This document shows positions 53,339 through 59,312 of a stretch of 59,312 nt of DNA, piece by piece. Location of the stretch: assembly GCF_934617235.1 (NCBI RefSeq), contig NZ_CAKTTZ010000009.1:1-59312 (forward strand). The letters are read 5' to 3'. The notes under the pieces are model-generated. The model had not been told where the DNA came from. It saw only the letters and a program-made list of their open reading frames with translations, and made no database searches. The stretch is from an uncultured Ellagibacter sp. GTDB lineage: Bacteria > Actinomycetota > Coriobacteriia > Coriobacteriales > Eggerthellaceae. A program made the translations under genes and the position numbers. Position 1 is the stretch's first letter, and every line of letters starts with the position of its first letter.

Positions 53339-53914
53339 TCAGCTTTGGGGGCGCAGGTACGGGGCGACGGCGGCGGCGCATTCCCTCGCCAGGACATCCG
53401 CGCGCCTGAAGACCTCGTCACGCAGGTCATCGTCGAAGAGCACGATCTGGGTGATGAGGGCCTTCGCAAGCTGCAGTTCGTTGAGCGCAGGCTTGTTCTC
53501 CCAGAGATCCTTAAGCTGATCGGTTGCATCAAGCGCCACGGAATACTCGCTATCCGGCGAGGTGGCAAGGGCGCCGTCCTGGTTGTGGCGCACCTCCCAA
53601 ACGAAAACGCACGCAGGATTCTCAACCTCGGCATGCGCCTTGACCGATTGGTTCTCCGGGCACGCCGCCGCCTGCGGGTCGGTCCGCGCAAGATAGGCAG
53701 CTCGGCTCGGCAGCGCGTCAAAGATGGGGCCCGTAATCTGAAGAAGCTCCTCAGCATGCACACGATAGAGGTCGCACACCTCAAACGGCGCCCGACGCTG
53801 CGCCTCGAGAAGCTCGCGATCGGGCACACTGCACGCAGCACGCTCGCGCGCGGCGTTCGCGCTTGCGATGCGCTCGGCTAGGCTTGCACGGGCGTTCGTT
53901 TCTTTCATCGTCAT
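53339..53914 (-). CDS. Hypothetical protein of the VirD4-like operon
   Basis: 191 aa, not recognised. Ala/Glu/Asp-rich and mainly helical. It has WEVRHNQDG near 106 and a helical C-terminus (LITQIVLFDDDLRDEVFRRADVL). It starts 9 bases after the ATPase stop codon. Two starts three codons apart are equally plausible. Confidence 0.7.
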   Translation of the reverse strand: MTMKETNARASLAERIASANAARERAACSVPDRELLEAQRRAPFEVCDLYRVHAEELLQITGPIFDALPSRAAYLARTDPQAAACPENQSVKAHAEVENPACVFVWEVRHNQDGALATSPDSEYSVALDATDQLKDLWENKPALNELQLAKALITQIVLFDDDLRDEVFRRADVLARECAAAVAPYLRPQS

Positions 53915-53923
53915 CCCTTCTCC

Positions 53924-55339
53924 CTAGGCTGCAACGACGGAACCGTCGTCGAGCCCTTCGACCTCAAAGAGCGTGTCGTACCAGATCTCCTCCTCGTCAA
54001 GATCGGGCGGATAGTCAGGCTCCTCACTCTCGCAGACGACTGCCGCGCCACCAGGCTGCATAGCCTTCCCCGCCGCAGCGTCCGCGCCGAGGGCGAGCTC
54101 GCCATAGGCTGGGTGCTGCTCGAGCTCGTAGGCAGGCTCGCAGACCCCGCGCCGGCCGCGCACGAAAAGCCACCAACTCCCCGTCGGCGTCTCAAGCAGC
54201 GTCGTGGGCGTCTTATTGGCACGCAGGGCGAAGTAGCGCGCCGTCCGTTCGTCCTGAAAGCCCAGTACAAGATGGCGATCGCAATTGCCGATGATCGAGT
54301 TCGCCTCGGCTTCGCCATAACGGGCTTCAAGCTGGCTTACCGTTTGGCAGATGAGGGTGCAGCTGATTTCCCGGCTGCGAATGACGGAAAGCACGTCGTC
54401 GAAACCAGGCAGCGTCAAGTTCGCGAAATCGTCGAGCATAAAGCGCACGGGGACAGGCAGCCTGCCGCCTTCGCACAGCGCATCCGCAAAGTCGCACAGA
54501 CTCGAAAACGCCTGGCGCACGAACAGGCTCGTGAGCGGCGCTAGGCAGCGGTCCATGTCGTCCATGGTCACGAACAGCGCGCGGCGCTCGCTTCCCAGGT
54601 CGCGAAAGTCGATCTGCTCCGGCCTGCGAAACGCCTCGAGCGCCCCGTCGAAGGTGAGCGGCAGCAAGTTCGCGGCAATGATGCCCATGATGCTCGAGTG
54701 CATCTTCTCGGCGCGGGCCGTGCTCTTCGCGCGGCGGTACAGCGACACGGCATAGCTTTCCGAATCCTGTTTGGCAAGGTCGGAAAACAGCGCGTCGGCG
54801 TTTCCCTCGCATGCCTGCTCGTAGACGCTCACGACCGACGCCATGTTCCACTCGCAATCGGGGAGCGCCTCGAAGACGTAGGCAATGTAGCTTGCGACAT
54901 AATTTGCCGCCGCGCCCGCCCAAAACGGGTCCTCGCCCATTTCCTCGCGAGGGAACAGCGCGCTGGCGATCGAGATGATGTCCTGCGCAAGCGGGCGGCC
55001 CTGTCGCCAGCGCACATGATGGAGCGGGTCGTAGCCGATCGTTCCCTCCATCGTGGTGAAGTCGAGGCAATCGACCACATAGTCGTGAGCGCGCAGGAAA
55101 GGCGCCATCTCGCGAAACAGGCGGCCCTTGGCATCGAGCACGACATAGGATCCGCGGCATTGCAGCAAGTTGGGCTTGAGGAAGTTGCGCGTCTTGCCCG
55201 AGCCCGAGCAGCCGAGGACAAGCACGTTATTGTTGAGCCTGGTTGCCCATGAGTCCATGCTCTCGGTGCTCTTGGAGGTGAGAATGAGCTCGCCCGCATA
55301 GGCGGCTCGGGCACGGAGGCCCGCGTTGTTGCTGGTCAT
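53924..55339 (-). CDS. Soluble VirD4/TraG-like ATPase (orphan coupling-protein homolog)
   Basis: 471 aa. Walker A GCSGSGKT at 43-50, and Walker B VRFMLDDFANL near 295, where the family sequence is DEFAN. FKPNLLQ/YVVLDAKG and LICQTVSQLEARYG follow the TraG/VirD4 pattern. The N-terminal membrane helices of coupling proteins are missing, so the protein is soluble or docks on a partner. No relaxase, mating-pair genes or integrase are nearby. It heads a three-gene operon. Confidence 0.85.
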   Translation of the reverse strand: MTSNNAGLRARAAYAGELILTSKSTESMDSWATRLNNNVLVLGCSGSGKTRNFLKPNLLQCRGSYVVLDAKGRLFREMAPFLRAHDYVVDCLDFTTMEGTIGYDPLHHVRWRQGRPLAQDIISIASALFPREEMGEDPFWAGAAANYVASYIAYVFEALPDCEWNMASVVSVYEQACEGNADALFSDLAKQDSESYAVSLYRRAKSTARAEKMHSSIMGIIAANLLPLTFDGALEAFRRPEQIDFRDLGSERRALFVTMDDMDRCLAPLTSLFVRQAFSSLCDFADALCEGGRLPVPVRFMLDDFANLTLPGFDDVLSVIRSREISCTLICQTVSQLEARYGEAEANSIIGNCDRHLVLGFQDERTARYFALRANKTPTTLLETPTGSWWLFVRGRRGVCEPAYELEQHPAYGELALGADAAAGKAMQPGGAAVVCESEEPDYPPDLDEEEIWYDTLFEVEGLDDGSVVAA

Positions 55340-55488
55340 AATCTTTCCCGCTCTCTGCGCGATACGTTCGCGCTGGTAGACGATGGTGGTGAAGGGTTGT
55401 TGGTGATAGGCTGCCGCGTCGGTGTGCGAGGTGAGGCGCCGCGCGAGGCCAGGACGCCGCTTAAGGTGAGGGGGCGCCGCACGGCGTA

Positions 55489-56085
55489 CTAGAGCCTCGT
55501 GACGATGCGGTCGGCAAGGCCCGCTTCGACGGCCTCTTTCGCCTCAAAGTAGGTGTCACTCGCCGTGAGCTCGAAAACGCGCTCAATCGGCATGCCGCTG
55601 TGGCGGGCGATAACGCCGGCGGTGATATCGCGAATGCGCATGAGGTCATCAGCCCGAGCCTTCACGGACAAGGCGCTGCCACCCGCCCCAGTGCCGATGA
55701 GCGGGTCGTGGATCATAACACGACTGTGGGGCAGGATATCCCGATTGTCCCCTGCGATGAACAGCAGCGCTCCCATGCTCGCAGCCATGCCAAGGCAAAC
55801 GGTGCGAATGGGGCAACTCACCGCCTGCATGACGTCGTAGAGCGCCAGGCCGGACTGGACCTCGCCACCCGGGCTGTTGATGAAAAGGGTTATGGGCGCT
55901 TCGGGGTCCTGGCGTTGCAGATAGAGCAGGCCGCGGATGACGGAAGCACACGACTCGGCGTTTACCGAGGTCATAAGCTCAAGCTGGCGCATACCAAGCA
56001 TTTCGTCCCTGATGTCGAGACGATTGAGACCCTCTGCGGTCTCGCGGATAATCTGGGGTTGATAAACGATGCTGTAATCGCTCAT
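55489..56085 (-). CDS. clpP: ClpP-like serine protease
   Basis: 198 aa. Ser in CLGMAASMGALL near 98, His in SRVMIHDPLIG near 123, plus NSPGGEVQSGLALYD near 66. The usual VMIHQP is VMIHDP. The C-terminus is short. It degrades unfolded or tagged proteins with a Clp ATPase; none is next to it. GGAAGGAG precedes the ATG at 56085. The family often has paralogs, so this may not be the main ClpP. Confidence 0.88.
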   Translation of the reverse strand: MSDYSIVYQPQIIRETAEGLNRLDIRDEMLGMRQLELMTSVNAESCASVIRGLLYLQRQDPEAPITLFINSPGGEVQSGLALYDVMQAVSCPIRTVCLGMAASMGALLFIAGDNRDILPHSRVMIHDPLIGTGAGGSALSVKARADDLMRIRDITAGVIARHSGMPIERVFELTASDTYFEAKEAVEAGLADRIVTRL

Positions 56086-56489
56086 GATGAGCTCCTTCCG
56101 AGGGTAAGACGCGGGACAACCACAAGCGCAACGGCAACCAAGGCACAACGAGAGCAGCCGCATACCGGCAGCCAATTGCATACAATTTCTCGCTATGAGG
56201 TTGTGGTGGAAAAGAGTCCGGATCGTGGCATGTGTCACCGGCAAACTCCCATGAAGCGCACGAGCACTTCTATGCCAGGAGGCGGGTCTTTTGGACCCTC
56301 GGGTGACGCACACTCTATCACTCGCCCCGCCCACGCACAAGCCCCCAAATGATTTGCATCGCAAAAATGACGACGGGGATTTCCCTCTCTTGATTGCCAT
56401 GCTTGCATAGGCAGTGACGTCAAAACGGATTTCTGCAAACACGCTCCAACCTGCCAGAAATCGGGCGAAACACGGTAGAATGCAATCCC
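56086..56489. other. 404-base divergent region between clpP and rsmJ
   Basis: No credible gene. It carries promoters for both neighbours, but no strong -35/-10 pair stands out. A short frame on the minus strand (56235-56510) has no SD and overlaps the rsmJ start. Confidence 0.4.
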
Positions 56490-57194
56490 ATGAGGAAAAG
56501 CGAGCGACATATCGCATCTGAGAAAACGACGGAAACCGACGGCGCGTCGCTGCGCCGCGACGAGCGCGGGCTTGCCCTCGTCGGCGGCGGAATGGAGCTT
56601 CGCGGCGACTTTTCTCAGCTGCTCCCCCGCATCCGAAAAGGCCGCCTCTCAAGCGAGCTTCTCGTTCGCGCCGCAAAGGTCCGCGGCTGCGCCGAACCAT
56701 GGGCGATCGACGCCACAGCGGGCCTTGGCGAGGATTCGTTTCTCCTGGCAGCAGCCGGATTCCGCGTGAGCATGTATGAGTCGGACCCCACCATCGCGGC
56801 CCTGGTGCGCGACGCACTCGCCCGCGCGAGCGAAGACCCCGCGCTCGCCGACATCGTCTGCCGCATGAAGCTCTTCGAGGAAGACAGCATCGAAGCTATG
56901 GCCCATCTTAGGGACACACCCGACGTAATCTATCTGGACCCCATGTTCCCCGAGCGCCGCAAGAGCGCCGCTGTGAAGAAGAAATTCCAGCTCATCCACC
57001 ACTTAGAAGCGCCCTGCCAAAACGAAGAGGCCCTCCTTACCGCTGCAATTTCCGCCGCCCCGCGCAAAGTGGTCGTGAAGCGCCCCGCGAAAGGCCCGCA
57101 TCTCGCCGGCGTGAAGCCGAGCCATTCGCTTGCCGGCAAGGCGGTGCGCTACGACGTCATCATCCCCGCGAGCATAAAGGTACCGCTCGCTTAA
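56490..57194 (+). CDS. rsmJ: 16S rRNA m2G1516 methyltransferase RsmJ-like
   Basis: 234 aa. SAM site IDATAGLGEDSFLLAAAGF near 73-91, acidic YESDP near 95, and the family block YLDPMFPERRKSAAVKKKFQLI near 150 with the NPPY-like DPMFP. It methylates G1516 of 16S rRNA in E. coli (family knowledge). Normal length. Confidence 0.92.
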   Translation: MRKSERHIASEKTTETDGASLRRDERGLALVGGGMELRGDFSQLLPRIRKGRLSSELLVRAAKVRGCAEPWAIDATAGLGEDSFLLAAAGFRVSMYESDPTIAALVRDALARASEDPALADIVCRMKLFEEDSIEAMAHLRDTPDVIYLDPMFPERRKSAAVKKKFQLIHHLEAPCQNEEALLTAAISAAPRKVVVKRPAKGPHLAGVKPSHSLAGKAVRYDVIIPASIKVPLA

Positions 57195-57321
57195 CTTCAC
57201 ACCGCTTCTCCCTTGCGCCGCTTCCCTTTGCGCGGTACAAAAGAAATTCGGCGAATGCGCAGAATACGAAATAGCGCGAATGCCCGACACGCAAAGAAGC
57301 ATGGAAACTGGGGGGTTTCGA

Positions 57322-58752
57322 ATGTCGTCGCAAAGCATGGTGAAGAAGAAGACGAACCGCAATAGCATCGATATGCTGCACGGGCCCCTTGTGGGCAAGC
57401 TATTCCTCTTCGCTATTCCGCTTGCCTTCTCGAGCATCTTCCAGCAGCTGTTCAACTCGACCGACGCCATCGTCGCCGGACGCCTCCTCGGCGCCACGGA
57501 GCTTGCCGCAATCGGCGGCGTATCCCCCCTTGTCGCGCTGTTCATCAGCTTTTTCGTGGGAGTCTCGATCGGCACGAACGCGACGATCGCCATCCGCATC
57601 GGGCAAGGCGACCGCTCGAAGATCCGCACCGCCGTGCATACCACCGCAGTGATCGCGATCATCGCCGCCGTGACGGTGACCGTAGTCGGCATCGCCATCG
57701 CAGGCATTCTCGTCGATGCTGTGGGAATCCCCGACGAGGCGCGCTCTGAGTCGATTAGCTACCTGAGAATCTACTTCGCCGGCGTCGCCTTTTTCCTCGT
57801 GTTCAATTTCGGCTCGGCAATCCTGCGCGCGAAGGGCGACACGCGCCGCCCGCTCTATGCGCTCGCCGTCTCCGCGGTCGTGAACGCCGTGCTCGACATA
57901 TTCGCCGTGTCGGTCCTGCATATGGGAGCTGCGGGAATAGCCGCGGCAACCGTCGCCTCCTACGCGCTCGCGGCAGCGATTGTGATTGTAATGCTCATGC
58001 ACGAGGAGGAGGACTTCCGTTTGAACGTAAGGGAGCTTCGCATCGACCGCAAGGCCCTGCGGCAGATCCTCTACATCGGCGTGCCCTCGGGCCTGCAGGG
58101 TGTCGTGTTCGCGGTTTCGAACATCATCATCCAGACGTCGATCAACGGCTTTGGTACCGACGCCATTGCAGGATCGACCGCCGCGCTCAACTTCGAGTAC
58201 TACACCTATTTCATCATCAACGCATTCTCCCAGGCCGCCATCACCTTCGTCGCCCAAAACTTCGCGGCGGGGAACCTCTCTCGCTGCGACAAGATCGTTG
58301 CCTGGTCGATGGGCCTTTCCCTCGGGCTTTCCTTCTTGCTGTCGATCGTGCTCGTCAGCCTGGGCAACATTGGCTTGAGCATCTTCACCACCGAAGCGGG
58401 GGCGCTCGCCTTTGCAACGACGAGGCTGTGGCATGTCGAGCTGCTCGAATGCCTTCCAAGCACCTACGAGATAACGGCAGGCGCCCTGCGTGGCATGGGA
58501 TGGTCCATCCTGCCGACGATTGTGGTTGTCATCGGGTCGTGCGTGCTGCGCGTCATCTACGTGTTCACGTTATTCCCGCTGCTCGGAAGCTTCGAGGCGC
58601 TTCTGAACATCTACCCCGTGACCTGGATCGTCACCGGTACCACGATGATCGCGCTCTATCTTTTCGCAAGGAAGCGCACCTACGCGAAGGAGCGCGCGAA
58701 AATCGCCGCTCGCAAGCAAAAGCAAGCAGCAAGAGCGAACGCCGCCGCATAA
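57322..58752 (+). CDS. MATE family multidrug/metabolite efflux transporter
   Basis: 476 aa with 12 TM helices. FNSTDAIVAGRLLGATELAAIGG near 50-72 and the internally repeated second half are typical of the MATE DinF-like branch. It exports organic compounds against Na+ or H+. The ATG at 57322 has GGGGGG 6 bases upstream; earlier ATGs lack an SD. The C-terminus is a Lys/Ala-rich tail that runs into a tandem repeat. Confidence 0.9.
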   Translation: MSSQSMVKKKTNRNSIDMLHGPLVGKLFLFAIPLAFSSIFQQLFNSTDAIVAGRLLGATELAAIGGVSPLVALFISFFVGVSIGTNATIAIRIGQGDRSKIRTAVHTTAVIAIIAAVTVTVVGIAIAGILVDAVGIPDEARSESISYLRIYFAGVAFFLVFNFGSAILRAKGDTRRPLYALAVSAVVNAVLDIFAVSVLHMGAAGIAAATVASYALAAAIVIVMLMHEEEDFRLNVRELRIDRKALRQILYIGVPSGLQGVVFAVSNIIIQTSINGFGTDAIAGSTAALNFEYYTYFIINAFSQAAITFVAQNFAAGNLSRCDKIVAWSMGLSLGLSFLLSIVLVSLGNIGLSIFTTEAGALAFATTRLWHVELLECLPSTYEITAGALRGMGWSILPTIVVVIGSCVLRVIYVFTLFPLLGSFEALLNIYPVTWIVTGTTMIALYLFARKRTYAKERAKIAARKQKQAARANAAA

Positions 58753-58851
58753 CAGGAGCAGAACCGCCGCACGGCGAAAGCGAAACCGCCGCACAACTGG
58801 AACGGAAGCGTCGCATAGCGAAAGCGCAATCGCTGCATAGCAAAACCGCTC
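58742..58851 (+). repeat. 22-bp tandem repeat, five copies
   Basis: Copies begin at 58742, 58764, 58786, 58808 and 58830, all exactly 22 bases, with consensus CCGCCGCATAGCGAAAGCGCAA. The first includes the MATE stop codon. 22 is not a multiple of three, so the array does not encode a repeat protein. Confidence 0.85.
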
Positions 58852-59029
58852 ATAACGAAAAAACGGTGCGCCCCGGAGAGAGGACGCAACCGCTTAAAAG
58901 CTAGCGCCAGTGAACGCGAGCGCGATTATAGCTGCGGCGCAGGACCCCCATACTATGCAGGGAGCTATATTTTTTCGACCCGAAACTGGAACACGTCGGA
59001 AGGCAGGCAAGCCTGAGACAGGCGCTCGC
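58852..59029. other. Intergenic region after the tandem repeat
   Basis: Between convergent genes; no gene or clear terminator seen. Confidence 0.4.
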
Positions 59030-59312
59030 CTACGCGAACATCATGAACAGCTTTGCCAGGATGAAGCCGATGACGCCGCACGCAGGGAACGTGATGATCC
59101 AGGCGAGCAGCATGTTCTTCGCGATGCCCCAGTTCACGCGCTTGATCGACTTTGACGCGCCAACGCCCATGATGGCGGACGTGTTGCAGTGGCTCGTGGA
59201 GACAGGCATGCCGGTCAAGCTTGCGAACAGAAGCGTGAACGTAGTCGAGAAATTCGCCGCGACACCCTGATACTTCTCGAGTTTCACCATATCCATGCCG
59301 ACAGACTTGATG
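59030..59312 (-). CDS. Pit-type inorganic phosphate transporter (C-terminal part)
   Basis: About 94 residues, cut by the window edge. GMPVSTSHCNTSAIMGVG with the family repeat (GxPVSTTH), KRVNWGIAKNMLLAW and two TM helices mark the end of a PHO4/Pit permease that imports phosphate with H+ or Na+. The reading frame continues past the edge. Confidence 0.88.
   Translation of the reverse strand, partial: IKSVGMDMVKLEKYQGVAANFSTTFTLLFASLTGMPVSTSHCNTSAIMGVGASKSIKRVNWGIAKNMLLAWIITFPACGVIGFILAKLFMMFA

Noticed and set aside
53924..55339. A conjugative element around the VirD4-like gene
   Set aside because: There is no relaxase, mating-pair gene, integrase or attachment repeat within the window.
58742..58851. 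A CRISPR array
   Set aside because: The units are contiguous with no spacers and diverge from one another; no cas genes are in the window.

Overview
The window looks like chromosomal DNA of a high-GC anaerobic actinobacterium of the Coriobacteriia, most likely Eggerthellaceae. The reasons are the GC-rich codon use with frequent GTG/TTG starts, a cytoplasmic molybdopterin oxidoreductase next to a 12-TM LuxR-type regulator, and a sortase substrate with an SPQTG rather than LPxTG motif. The genus cannot be named from the sequence alone. No rRNA, tRNA, CRISPR array or complete insertion sequence was seen.

Region 1 (1-9885) is a surface-polysaccharide locus in two divergent arms. The minus arm holds CapF (cut by the window edge), CapE, a WecG/TagA glycosyltransferase, an initiating sugar-phosphate transferase and a short ORF carrying a remnant of a transferase start motif. 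The plus arm holds an SPQTG cell-wall protein, a Wzz-like modulator, a BY-kinase with an unusual tail, a class B sortase, a LytR-CpsA-Psr ligase and a CpsB/YwqE PHP phosphatase. Together they can make a polymer, control its length by tyrosine phosphorylation, and attach polymer and protein to the wall.

Region 2 (9886-16100) is accessory and repeat-rich. It has RtcB RNA ligase, an AlbA/Schlafen-type regulator bracketed by two related palindromes, an unknown 242-aa protein coupled to a 5'-truncated WYL regulator, a 56-bp copy of an internal rtcB segment beside a 24-bp inverted repeat, and a Fic protein whose promoter is framed by an inverted repeat.

Region 3 (16100-37000) is mixed housekeeping and metabolism: a degenerate nucleotidyltransferase-like protein, AsnB, a sodium:solute symporter behind an attenuator-like leader, a metallophosphoesterase-like protein, TruA and DnaE. 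It continues with a molybdopterin oxidoreductase, its ferredoxin-like subunit and a small membrane protein, the divergent LuxR-type regulator, an M20 amidohydrolase, a YddG-type exporter, a YbaN-type protein, TatD and a TcdA-like E1 enzyme.

Region 4 (37000-45400) has copper homeostasis (CopA with a C-terminal CopZ-like domain that has its own ribosome binding site, and CsoR with two operators). It also has a large GT-C-like membrane protein, a CI/Cro-like divergent pair and several intergenic inverted-repeat elements.

Region 5 (45400-50170) is a tight five-gene operon: circularly permuted ATP-grasp, alpha-E protein, transglutaminase-like protease and two aspartoacylase/M14-like proteins, the second lacking its zinc-binding histidines. 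It looks like a peptide-tagging or amide-bond system and is the most interesting system here. Region 6 (50332-59312) has rhomboid, MFS, an unusual minus-strand group (ClpP, a soluble VirD4-like ATPase, an unknown protein and a PD-(D/E)xK-like protein), RsmJ, a MATE exporter, a 22-bp tandem repeat and the end of a Pit phosphate transporter.
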